Position numbers and translations under genes: made by a program. Positions 1 through 6,596 of a stretch of DNA of 18,637 bases are shown one piece after another. The DNA is from Actinomycetes bacterium. Its GTDB lineage: Bacteria > Actinomycetota > Acidimicrobiia > Spongiisociales > UBA5794. Under the pieces are notes generated by a model. It saw nothing but the letters and a program-made list of their open reading frames with translations. It searched no databases and was not told the DNA's origin. Each line of letters starts with the position of its first letter. Positions within the stretch are counted from its first letter, which is position 1. The DNA is taken from assembly GCA_023336875.1 (NCBI GenBank), contig JAMBLH010000130.1:1-18637 (forward strand), written 5' to 3'.

Positions 1-870
1 AGGTTCATCTATGAAACGCTCGCTCTTGATTGGATGGGCACGCCGCAGCAGCTCAAGCTGCTTGGAAAAGCCATCACGATCATGATGCTGATCATCATCC
101 CGATCGCCGTGTCGGTGCATACCGTCGTTTCGTGGATCTTTGCCATGACCCTGCGCGTTGGGTGGAATACGAGCATCTTCGGCGTTCTGTTCGTCGCTGG
201 TGCGATCTTCAGCGGTGTCGCCACACTCATTCTCCTCATGGCGGTTCTTCGGTGGATCTACCACTGGGAGGAGTACCTCGCGAAGAAGCACTTCCTCTAT
301 CTCGGCTATCTCCTGGCTGCGTTCGCTTCGTTCATGATCTACGTCAACATCAACGAGTACCTCACCGCGGGATTCAAGCTCGAGGAGGCAGGAGAATTTG
401 CCTTCCGACAGTTGTTCATAGAGGACTTCGCCGTCATGTTCTGGTTCTACATCATCGGTGGCCTCGTCACGCCTGTCGTTCTCATGCTGATTCCTAGGAC
501 TCGAACGATCGCCGGCGTCGTAGCTGCTGCGATCCTCGTTGACATTGCCATGTTTCTCGAGCGCTATTTCATCGTGGTCACAGGACTCCGCGTCCCACTT
601 ATGCCCTATGAACCAGCCAGCTATGGCCCCACCTTCGTGGAGTGGTCGATCTTTATAGCTGGCCTGGCATTCTTCTGTCTCCTGATCACGATCGCGATCA
701 AGATCTTCCCGATGCTCGCAGTGTGGGAGATGACAGAGGAACACGAGTACAACATTGCCCGAGAGCATCCAACCGAGCCACTTCTGGCCGAGTACGACAA
801 GGTCGCAGCCGCAATGCCGGAGAAGAACCTGCCGACGAGCGATCGGCCCAAAGAAGGAAGTGAACCGTGA
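1..870 (+). CDS. NrfD/ActC-family quinol-interacting membrane subunit, 5'-truncated by the window edge
   Basis: The reading frame is open from base 1, and the first in-frame ATG (34) sits inside a conserved-looking LDWMGTP segment, so the start lies upstream and 289 C-terminal residues are visible. At least six hydrophobic helices follow one another. The stretch with ERYFIVVTGL, then PLMPYEPASYGPTFVEW, is typical of the NrfD/PsrC/ActC family: integral subunits that exchange electrons with quinol next to an iron-sulphur or molybdopterin partner. The C-terminal ~60 residues are hydrophilic, charged and probably cytoplasmic. The stop overlaps the GTG of the next gene (GTGA), indicating translational coupling with a cytochrome c protein. 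Together they suggest the tail of an alternative-complex-III-like or other quinol:cytochrome c module. That complex assignment is inference, because the diagnostic upstream subunits lie outside the window. Family assignment is fairly sure; exact complex is not. Confidence 0.8.
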   Translation, partial: RFIYETLALDWMGTPQQLKLLGKAITIMMLIIIPIAVSVHTVVSWIFAMTLRVGWNTSIFGVLFVAGAIFSGVATLILLMAVLRWIYHWEEYLAKKHFLYLGYLLAAFASFMIYVNINEYLTAGFKLEEAGEFAFRQLFIEDFAVMFWFYIIGGLVTPVVLMLIPRTRTIAGVVAAAILVDIAMFLERYFIVVTGLRVPLMPYEPASYGPTFVEWSIFIAGLAFFCLLITIAIKIFPMLAVWEMTEEHEYNIAREHPTEPLLAEYDKVAAAMPEKNLPTSDRPKEGSEP

Positions 871-1871
871 CAGCCACACGAGTCTTCAACGTGGCACGGA
901 TCGCAGCGGCGCTTGTCGTGATCGTGACCCTCATGATGGTTGCCGCGCCGGCACTTGCAAGTGGAATCGAAATCGCCGTCGGAGCCCCCGAGCGGGTCGC
1001 CGTTGGGCAGGATGTCGTGGTCAAGGCCGTGTTGTCGCAAGACGGCGTTGCGGTAGAGGGCGCCGAAGTTGCCCTCACCTACCAGGCCTCAATCGCCGGG
1101 GAAGCAGGAAGGGTTGTGCTCACATCGGCAACGACCGATCACACGGGTACTGCGCTGATGGTCTACCAGCAGCGCGCAGATGACAACCGCGAAATGCAAG
1201 TCGTGTATCTGGGACCTGACACCGAGCCAGTGGCACCCTATACGTTCACAATCGCGGTTGAGCCGGGTGGCGAGCAGCTCTACAGACAGGAGACAGGAGT
1301 GAGCATTCCGTTCGTCAACGGAACACTTGTGATCATCGTGATATCTGGCGTGTGGTTCCTCATTGCACTTGCTGCAATCTACCTCGTGCGTGTCGGGCTG
1401 GCGGGGCGTCCAGCGATGGAGGAATCCACGGAGAGTGGTTCGATCTGGATCAGTGTCCTGCTTGCATCTGCCGCAGTCATCACAGCCGTGGGCATGGTGA
1501 TCGTGTTCGTAAGGGCACCCGTGTCAAATACACACATCACGGATCCGGACGGATACAATCGCACGATTGTCAACTATCTCGATGTGTCGCATCCGTACGA
1601 GGGGTTCGGGCTCAACGACGAGTCGGCCGCGCAATCTGGAGATCCCATCGCGGACGGCAGCCTGCTCTACTTTCAGTACGCGTGTGGGGCGTGTCATGGC
1701 TTGGCCGGCCAGGGTGCCGTCGTCGGTCCGGCGCTCGTCGATGAACTCGGATCGTTCGGAAGTTTCGGTGAAGATGTAAGAGACGGCCCTGGTGGGATGC
1801 CTGGCTATCACGACTCCACAATCTCAGATGAGAACCTCGAGAAGATCTATGCGTATCTCAGGGACGGCTAA
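867..1871 (+). CDS. Membrane-anchored one-haem cytochrome c with an extracellular beta-sandwich-like N-domain
   Basis: The GTG start at 867 overlaps the previous stop and is preceded by a purine-rich GAAGGAAG. The 334-residue protein has a signal peptide (about 1-32, cleavage near ALAS), a region around 35-132 that reads like an Ig-like or other beta-sandwich domain, a transmembrane helix (~153-178), a short loop, a second helix (~192-216), then a cytochrome c domain. The haem site is CGACH at 273-277 with a probable distal ligand Met311 in GGMPGYHD. Predicted topology puts both the beta domain and the haem outside the membrane. It presumably accepts electrons from the NrfD-type quinol module encoded just upstream. 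Its stop overlaps the stop of the convergent kinase gene by four bases. The cytochrome assignment is firm; the identity of the N-terminal domain is a guess from residue pattern only. Confidence 0.85.
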   Translation: MTATRVFNVARIAAALVVIVTLMMVAAPALASGIEIAVGAPERVAVGQDVVVKAVLSQDGVAVEGAEVALTYQASIAGEAGRVVLTSATTDHTGTALMVYQQRADDNREMQVVYLGPDTEPVAPYTFTIAVEPGGEQLYRQETGVSIPFVNGTLVIIVISGVWFLIALAAIYLVRVGLAGRPAMEESTESGSIWISVLLASAAVITAVGMVIVFVRAPVSNTHITDPDGYNRTIVNYLDVSHPYEGFGLNDESAAQSGDPIADGSLLYFQYACGACHGLAGQGAVVGPALVDELGSFGSFGEDVRDGPGGMPGYHDSTISDENLEKIYAYLRDG

Positions 1872-3007
1872 TTTGTCGAACCTGAAGCACCCACAACCGG
1901 AATCCGCGCCTCAACCGTTGTTCCTCGACCGTGATCTGAGTCGATATCCAACGTGCCACCTGCTCGTTTCGTCCTCGTCCGCATATTCGTGAGACCAAGC
2001 CCCCATGGGGCGTTCGGAGCGTCGAAGCCATGCCCATTGTCGGCAATTGAGAGAAACAGCGACCGGTCATCTGCCGAAAGGGATACTGAGATGCTGGTGG
2101 CACCTGAATGCCGAAGCGCATTCGATACGGCCTCTCTCACTATCTGGAGTACGTCATCGATCAGAGAGACGTCGAGCTCAGGGACGTCGCCGCTCACCGA
2201 TACGACCACTGGCACCTTGTGCGGTCCACCCAAACGGGTTACCAGATCCTTGATCTCGGTCGCAAGCGAGCCTCTTCTTGGCAGATCACCGTGGAGGTCG
2301 TAGATGAGTCTTCGGAGCTCGGCAATCGAAGCGTCGATAGCGGCCGCGGCGTCATCCATTGCTGTGCGCATATCCAAATTATCGGCAGGCGTTGCTGACT
2401 TCGCCTGGAGTCCGAGTCCGACAGCAAAGAGACTCTGGATAATCGAATCATGGACGTCGCGCGCTATCCGGGCGCGATCCTCCTTCACGGCACGATCGCG
2501 CAACTCCTTCGCCATGCGGATGGAGTCAATACCCGCACCCACTGCAACAGCAATTGCCTTCATTGCGATCTCATCCTGTTCGTTGAACCCGCCGGGCTTG
2601 TCCGTGACGTAAAGGTTTCCGAATATCTTGTTTCTCACTCTGATCGGAACACCGAGAAATGACGACATGCGGGGGTGGTCAGGGGGCATGCCCGTGTACC
2701 CGGCATGGTCCTCGATGCGGTCGATGTTGATCGAGGCTCCATGGCTCGCGACGTCGCCGAGAATCCCACGTCCCGCCGGAAGATCTCCGATGGCGTCGGC
2801 AGTCGCTGATGAGATGCCCCGATGATGGAACTCCTCAACATGTCCGTGTGGATCGACAACAGCAAGTGCTCCATAACGTGCACGCGTGAGTTCCATCGCA
2901 GAATCGACGGTTGTGTTGAGAAGAGATTCGAGATCCGTCTGCTCGATGATCGTTGAGGCACGCTCAATCACAAGCAACAGATCGTCTCGCTCTCCGGAAT
3001 CCGGCAT
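1868..3007 (-). CDS. GAF-domain sensor histidine kinase, DosS/DevS-like, HisKA_3 type
   Basis: From the ATG at 3007 the protein has 379 residues. A single GAF domain spans about 20-165, with the segment SFLGVPIRVRNKIFGNLYVTDK at 116-137 closely resembling mycobacterial DevS/DosT GAF-A. The dimerisation/phosphoacceptor segment is RIARDVHDSIIQSLF with His186. The ATPase domain shows the N box around Asn296, DNGHGF (323-328) and GLGL (336-339). No transmembrane helix is seen, so it is probably cytosolic. Family members phosphorylate a NarL-type regulator, and one is encoded divergently next door. His111 and Tyr133 are separated as are the haem-ligand and distal-pocket residues of DevS (see findings). 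The frame stays open to an ATG at 3109, but that start would overlap the regulator gene by 42 bases and add a poor N-terminus, so 3007 is preferred. Confidence 0.9.
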   Translation of the reverse strand: MPDSGERDDLLLVIERASTIIEQTDLESLLNTTVDSAMELTRARYGALAVVDPHGHVEEFHHRGISSATADAIGDLPAGRGILGDVASHGASINIDRIEDHAGYTGMPPDHPRMSSFLGVPIRVRNKIFGNLYVTDKPGGFNEQDEIAMKAIAVAVGAGIDSIRMAKELRDRAVKEDRARIARDVHDSIIQSLFAVGLGLQAKSATPADNLDMRTAMDDAAAAIDASIAELRRLIYDLHGDLPRRGSLATEIKDLVTRLGGPHKVPVVVSVSGDVPELDVSLIDDVLQIVREAVSNALRHSGATSISVSLSADDRSLFLSIADNGHGFDAPNAPWGLGLTNMRTRTKRAGGTLDIDSDHGRGTTVEARIPVVGASGSTN

Positions 3008-3067
3008 TGTGCCACGATAGAGCAAGTAGAAGACATCGGCTCGACAGACTTGTCGTAGGCTGGATTC
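3008..3067. promoter_or_regulatory. Divergent promoter region between sensor kinase and response regulator, with a small inverted repeat
   Basis: This 60-base gap separates the divergent starts of the kinase and regulator and must hold elements for both unless transcription starts inside a gene. An inverted repeat CGACA-GACT-TGTCG lies at 3042-3055, 13 bases before the regulator start, and could be an operator or an mRNA hairpin. I see no convincing match to the 20-base mycobacterial DosR box and no clear -35/-10 pair. The repeat is short enough to occur by chance. Confidence 0.35.
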
Positions 3068-3751
3068 ATGACAGTCGATTCGATTCGGATCCTTCTGGTG
3101 GACGACCATGACGTCGTTCGGGCAGGACTGAGATCCCTCTTCGACAACGCTGAGGACCTCGAGGTTGTCGGAGAGGCGAGCTCGTCCGAGGATGCCATGC
3201 GTCGAACGGGACTCGACCTACCCGATGTAGTTGTGCTCGATGTGCGTCTGCCAGATGGATCAGGAATCGATGTCTGTCGCGAGATCAAAACCAGATGGCC
3301 TGAAACAGGCGTCCTCATCCTTACCTCCTACGCGGATCAGGAAGCACTGATGGAGGCCTACGATGCCGGTGCGTCTGGCTACATACTCAAACGCGTGGAT
3401 TCGACCGGCCTCACTGACGCCGTCCGACAGGTTGGACGAGGCGAGCAGGTCTTTGGCGAGATTCTCGATGCTGCTCTTGCGCGTAGGATTCGGTCGAGCG
3501 GTCAGGCTTCGGAAAGGACCGATCTACTGAGCCTTCAGGAAAAGAACGTGCTCGAACTCCTCGCCCAGGGGAAATCGAACAAGCAGATCGCTGAGGAGAT
3601 GTTCCTTTCTGACAAGACTGTGAAGAACTATGTCTCGCACATCCTCTCAAAACTTGAAATGACCTCGCGGACCGAAGCTGCCACCTATGCCGTGAGCATG
3701 GCGGCCGAGCGAAAATCAAGATACGCCCCGGAGGATTGGGCCACCGACTGA
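3068..3751 (+). CDS. NarL/LuxR-family response regulator, DevR/DosR-like
   Basis: This is a 227-residue two-domain regulator. The receiver domain (about 5-125) has the acidic pair Asp12/Asp13, phosphoacceptor Asp58 in VVVLDVRLPDGSG, Thr86 and Lys108. The C-terminal LuxR-type helix-turn-helix (about 153-215) contains SNKQIAEEMFLSDKTVKNYV, then SHILSKLEM. The DKTVKNYVS wording is characteristic of DevR/DosR, the mycobacterial hypoxia regulator. The ATG at 3068 is the natural start because the receiver strand IRILLVDDHD begins a few residues later; its ribosome-binding site is weak (GGCTGGA). The divergent kinase gene is the obvious partner. Target genes are unknown; the adjacent quinol/cytochrome c operon is a candidate by position. 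Family assignment is very safe, hypoxia control is inference. Confidence 0.93.
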   Translation: MTVDSIRILLVDDHDVVRAGLRSLFDNAEDLEVVGEASSSEDAMRRTGLDLPDVVVLDVRLPDGSGIDVCREIKTRWPETGVLILTSYADQEALMEAYDAGASGYILKRVDSTGLTDAVRQVGRGEQVFGEILDAALARRIRSSGQASERTDLLSLQEKNVLELLAQGKSNKQIAEEMFLSDKTVKNYVSHILSKLEMTSRTEAATYAVSMAAERKSRYAPEDWATD

Positions 3752-3771
3752 GGCCGCGATTCGCTCTGCGC

Positions 3772-5157
3772 CTATGCCAGTTCGTTGATCGCCTGCCACA
3801 GCCCCTCGACGTGGCGTTCTTTGGTATGGGTTTGTCCGATCGACACACGGATGAAACATGTTCCGTCGATTTCCGAAGGAGTGACAGCGACACTGCCTGA
3901 CGCATTGAGAGCGTCTGCCAACATTCTCGTCGCGTCGTTGCCTTCAACGTGAGTGAAACAAACAAGTCCGAACGGGTGTGGAGCAAACAACTCGAAACGA
4001 TCATCCAACTCGACCCAACCTGCAAGCTGATCCGCGAGATCTACATGATTTCGCACCATCGCGCGTAGACCCGTCGCCCCGTAGTATCGAATGACCCACC
4101 AGAGCTTCAGTGCACGGAACCTCCGTCCGAGCGGTACATGCCAGTCCCTGAAATCGACCACGTCACCAGCATCAGACGCAGCGTTCCTGAGGTACGGGGG
4201 GAGGATGCTCATGGTGTCGATAAGAGGCTCACGATCCGCAACCCACAGGACATTGCAATCGAAGTTCACCATCATCCATTTGTGGGGGTTGAACGTATAG
4301 CTGTCCACACGCTCAAGGCCTGGCTGATACCCTCGGAACTCCTCACAGATCATGGCGGTGCCTGCATAAGCAGCATCCACGTGATGCCACAGACCATGCT
4401 CCTGTGCGATATCAGAGATCGCCTCGAGCGGGTCGACGGCCGTAGTGGCAGTTGTGCCAATCGCTGACACAACCGCAATGGGCACAAGGCCCCGGGCGAG
4501 ATCGTCCGTGATGGCTGCTCGAAGCTTCTCCGGATCGAGTGCGAACGCCTCGTCGACATCGATCTTGCGACAGTGTCCGATGCCCGCCACCGTGCACCCC
4601 TTCTCGATCGATGAATGCGCCTGGTTCGAGACGTACACGACCATCCGCTCGACCGGTCCGTCGTCACGACGGCTGTGCCTTGCCACCACCAGCGCCGCAT
4701 GTGTGGCATCAGAGGCGCTCATCTGGATGACACCACCACCGGGCCCGTCCGACTTCCACGATTGCGGTACACCCATCAGGTCCACAAGCCAATCAAGCAC
4801 CCTGGCCTCGATCTCTGTCGTCGCGGGAGATGTAGACCACAACATCCCCTGCTGTCCGAGTCCGGAAGCCGCTAGGTCAGCAAGGATCGAGGGGCCGGAT
4901 ACGTTTGCAGGGAAGTACGCGAACCAGTTTGGGGATTGCCAGTGGGTGACCCCTGGCATCACCACAACATCGAGATCTGCAAGCATCGACGCAAAGCCAT
5001 CACTGGTCTCGGGTGCATGGTCGGGGATCTTCGAAGCAGTCTCACCCGGCTCCACGTCGGGCAATACCCGATACGCCTCGACCTGTTCCATGTAGTCGGC
5101 GATCCAGTCGATCACGGCATAGCCGTTCTTTCGGAACTCCTCCGGTGTCATGTGCAT
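3772..5157 (-). CDS. Group II PLP-dependent decarboxylase, aromatic-L-amino-acid decarboxylase-like
   Basis: The 461-residue product matches the group II (DOPA/tryptophan/glutamate) decarboxylase fold and length. The cofactor lysine is Lys293 in NPHKW; Asp261 in HVDAAYAG should bind the pyridine nitrogen and His181 in NQAHSS should stack on the ring. HWQSPNWFAYFP (72-83) and PLGRRFRALKLW (342-353) are closer to plant and animal aromatic amino acid decarboxylases than to glutamate decarboxylases. One small difference is SASD at 147-150 where many relatives have ASE. Expected reaction: decarboxylation of an aromatic amino acid to the amine in the cytosol; the substrate cannot be fixed from sequence. 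The start at 5157 is chosen because GGAGG lies eight bases before it; an ATG two codons later is possible. It is convergent with the regulator gene and downstream of the Nudix gene across an intergenic repeat. Confidence 0.9.
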   Translation of the reverse strand: MHMTPEEFRKNGYAVIDWIADYMEQVEAYRVLPDVEPGETASKIPDHAPETSDGFASMLADLDVVVMPGVTHWQSPNWFAYFPANVSGPSILADLAASGLGQQGMLWSTSPATTEIEARVLDWLVDLMGVPQSWKSDGPGGGVIQMSASDATHAALVVARHSRRDDGPVERMVVYVSNQAHSSIEKGCTVAGIGHCRKIDVDEAFALDPEKLRAAITDDLARGLVPIAVVSAIGTTATTAVDPLEAISDIAQEHGLWHHVDAAYAGTAMICEEFRGYQPGLERVDSYTFNPHKWMMVNFDCNVLWVADREPLIDTMSILPPYLRNAASDAGDVVDFRDWHVPLGRRFRALKLWWVIRYYGATGLRAMVRNHVDLADQLAGWVELDDRFELFAPHPFGLVCFTHVEGNDATRMLADALNASGSVAVTPSEIDGTCFIRVSIGQTHTKERHVEGLWQAINELA

Positions 5158-5162
5158 TGGAT

Positions 5163-5175
5163 GAACCTCCGGTTC
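5163..5175 (-). promoter_or_regulatory. Ribosome-binding site held in a small hairpin before the decarboxylase gene
   Basis: Read on the minus strand the sequence is GAACCGGAGGTTC: a five-base-pair stem (GAACC/GGTTC) with a GGA loop. The Shine-Dalgarno GGAGG is split between loop and stem and lies eight bases before the ATG at 5157. The identical 13 bases precede the phosphofructokinase gene. Folding could limit ribosome access, but the stem is short. Confidence 0.5.
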
Positions 5176-5280
5176 GTGACGTACGACATACGACCGCTTC
5201 GCTTCACGACATACGATCGGCCCCTTCGCTCCCTCACGATGAATGACTCATTGTCGTGCTTCATATGTCGTGTTTCGTCA
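5176..5280 (-). repeat. Intergenic heptamer/core repeat, copy A (inverted relative to copy B)
   Basis: Read on the minus strand from the Nudix stop towards the decarboxylase. The element opens with degenerate heptamers (ACGAAAC, ACGACAT, ATGAAGC, ACGACAA) whose first base is the last base of the Nudix stop codon. A core with TGAGTCATTCATCG follows, then two tandem blocks of the type AGCGAAG...GTCGTATGTCGT. Bases 5181-5205 are a perfect 25-base reverse complement of 6502-6526 in copy B. Copies A and B align over almost their whole length, differing mainly by extra AGCGAAG blocks in B. Function unknown; the opposed ACGAC and GTCGT arms could pair in RNA. Confidence 0.8.
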
Positions 5281-5820
5281 GTCATCCGATCTCAGATGGT
5301 CGAGGAGTTCGCGCATCATGAATGCCGTTGCTCCCCACAGGATGCCCTCGGGGAACTCGAAGAACCACAGATCATGGCCAAACCAGTCTCGTAGTGCCCA
5401 TCTCGAGTCATCCATGAGCTCGGCGATTGTTGGCTCGATGATGACATCCACCTCTCGCGGATCAGCAACGAACTCATCCGGTCGCGCGATGCGGGCCACC
5501 ACGGGCACGATGGGCTTGGTGCGGTCTCTCGTCGTCACGGGTTCGAGACCGCCAAAGATCTCGAGAATGTTCTGTGGAGGCAGACCGATCTCCTCCCACG
5601 CCTCGCGTGTCGCGGTTGCAATCGGTTCCTCACCATCTTCACGGTGACCCCCAGGGAAGACGATGTCACCGGGGTGTGTTGGCATGTGATCGGGACGTCG
5701 GGTCAGCACCACGCGAACGTCGCCCTGGTTATCTGTGTACAACGGCACCAGCACCGCGTATTCAGCTCCAGGGGGGTCCACAACAGGTGGAAGTGCCTGC
5801 AACAGCGTCCAAGTCTCCAT
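5278..5820 (-). CDS. Nudix hydrolase, CoA-pyrophosphatase (NudL)-like
   Basis: A complete Nudix box GX5EX7REUXEEXGU is present at residues 58-80 (starts GHREDGEEP, ends REAWEEIGL), preceded by VVLTRRPDHMPTHPGDIVFPGG. This preceding segment resembles the extended signature of the UPF0035/NudL group that cleaves coenzyme A and acyl-CoA pyrophosphate bonds. Length from the ATG at 5820 is 180 residues, normal for the group. An upstream in-frame ATG at 5853 would make the divergent GNAT start codon overlap this one, so 5820 is preferred; neither has a clear ribosome-binding site, and the message might be leaderless. The stop abuts repeat copy A, beyond which lies the decarboxylase gene in the same direction. 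Nudix assignment is secure; CoA specificity is probable only. Confidence 0.87.
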   Translation of the reverse strand: METWTLLQALPPVVDPPGAEYAVLVPLYTDNQGDVRVVLTRRPDHMPTHPGDIVFPGGHREDGEEPIATATREAWEEIGLPPQNILEIFGGLEPVTTRDRTKPIVPVVARIARPDEFVADPREVDVIIEPTIAELMDDSRWALRDWFGHDLWFFEFPEGILWGATAFMMRELLDHLRSDD

Positions 5821-5851
5821 TGGGCGAGCATATCGGGATAGGCTGCTCTCC

Positions 5852-6451
5852 ATGGCGACACATGTCCACAGCCAACCGCGCTATACGAAGCGGCTGATGA
5901 TTCGGCCCTTCAAACGCAGAGACGTTGCTGCAATGCATGAGGCCGTAAAGGCGTCGATCGACGATTTGCAGCCCTGGCTTCCCTGGGCCGAGGGGTACGA
6001 TCGGGGTGTCGCCCAACGATTCATACGAGAATCCGTCGGTGCATGGTCAGAGGGACGCGCTTTCGACTTCACGATCCGCGCCATTGATGATCCGAACAGA
6101 CACATTGGAAATGTCTCGGTTTGGCCAACTTCCCAGCAGAACAGCATCGGAGAAGTTGGCTACTGGATTCGATCAGATGAGACAGGTAAAGGCTTTGGAG
6201 CCGAGGCAACGACGAGGGCGATGCAGATAGGATTCGAGGAGCTGGATCTCCACAAGGTGCAACTGCGTATCGCAGTCGGCAATGTGGCTTCCGACCGAAT
6301 AGCTGAAAAGCTTGGGTTCGTCATGGAGGGCACGCTCAGGGACGAGGTCAGGATCGGTGCCCGTTGGCTCGACCACACCGTTTGGTCGATGCTTGAGCGG
6401 GAGTGGTGGACCCAGAGGGACCGCCACCGAGCCGAGGGAACAATTTCATAG
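5852..6451 (+). CDS. GNAT-family N-acetyltransferase, RimJ/RimL-like
   Basis: The 199-residue protein begins with the usual RimJ/RimL opening (YTKRLMIRPFKRRDVAAM) and carries the acetyl-CoA-binding motif with EVGYWIRSDETGKGFGAEA at 101-119, followed by VGNVASDRIAEKLGFVMEGT (142-161), the typical end of this subfamily. Family members acetylate N-terminal or small-molecule amines; the substrate here is unknown. The frame is open further upstream to 5735, but that would run across the start of the divergent Nudix gene, and family alignment favours the ATG at 5852. The gap to the Nudix start is about 31 bases, implying a shared divergent promoter region. The TAG stop is followed immediately by the heptamer array of repeat copy B. 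Confidence 0.9.
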   Translation: MATHVHSQPRYTKRLMIRPFKRRDVAAMHEAVKASIDDLQPWLPWAEGYDRGVAQRFIRESVGAWSEGRAFDFTIRAIDDPNRHIGNVSVWPTSQQNSIGEVGYWIRSDETGKGFGAEATTRAMQIGFEELDLHKVQLRIAVGNVASDRIAEKLGFVMEGTLRDEVRIGARWLDHTVWSMLEREWWTQRDRHRAEGTIS

Positions 6452-6579
6452 ACGACACACGACAGACGACACACGATACACGACAATGAATCGGTCATCG
6501 GGAAGCGAAGCGGTCGTATGTCGTACAGCGAAGCGGTCGGCGAACGAAGTGAGCGGAGCGGTCGTGTGTCCTACGTCAT
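6452..6579 (+). repeat. Intergenic heptamer/core repeat, copy B
   Basis: Directly after the GNAT stop come five heptamers in perfect phase: ACGACAC (6452), ACGACAG (6459), ACGACAC (6466), ACGATAC (6473), ACGACAA (6480). The core TGAATCGGTCATCG follows, then three AGCGAAG-type blocks, the first at 6502-6526 being the exact reverse complement of 5181-5205. GACACACGAC within 6452-6465 is complementary to GTCGTGTGTC at 6561-6570, so the ends could close a long stem. The element runs into the ribosome-binding hairpin of the phosphofructokinase gene. Confidence 0.82.
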
Positions 6580-6592
6580 GAACCGGAGGTTC
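6580..6592 (+). promoter_or_regulatory. Ribosome-binding site held in a small hairpin before the phosphofructokinase gene
   Basis: The 13 bases GAACCGGAGGTTC are identical to those before the decarboxylase gene. The stem is GAACC/GGTTC and the loop GGA. GGAGG at 6585-6589 lies seven bases before the ATG at 6597, which fixes the start of that gene. Confidence 0.5.
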
Positions 6593-6596
6593 ACAC

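Noticed and set aside
3008..3109. 34-residue extension of the sensor kinase
   Set aside because: It would overlap the divergent regulator gene by 42 bases and has no resemblance to the family; the ATG at 3007 starts a normal N-terminus.
3411..4025. 204-codon open frame on the minus strand
   Set aside because: It spans the ends of two confirmed convergent genes (regulator and decarboxylase) and shows no domain.
4445..5095. 216-codon open frame on the plus strand
   Set aside because: It is antisense to the decarboxylase, whose PLP motifs are intact; composition is that of a shadow frame.
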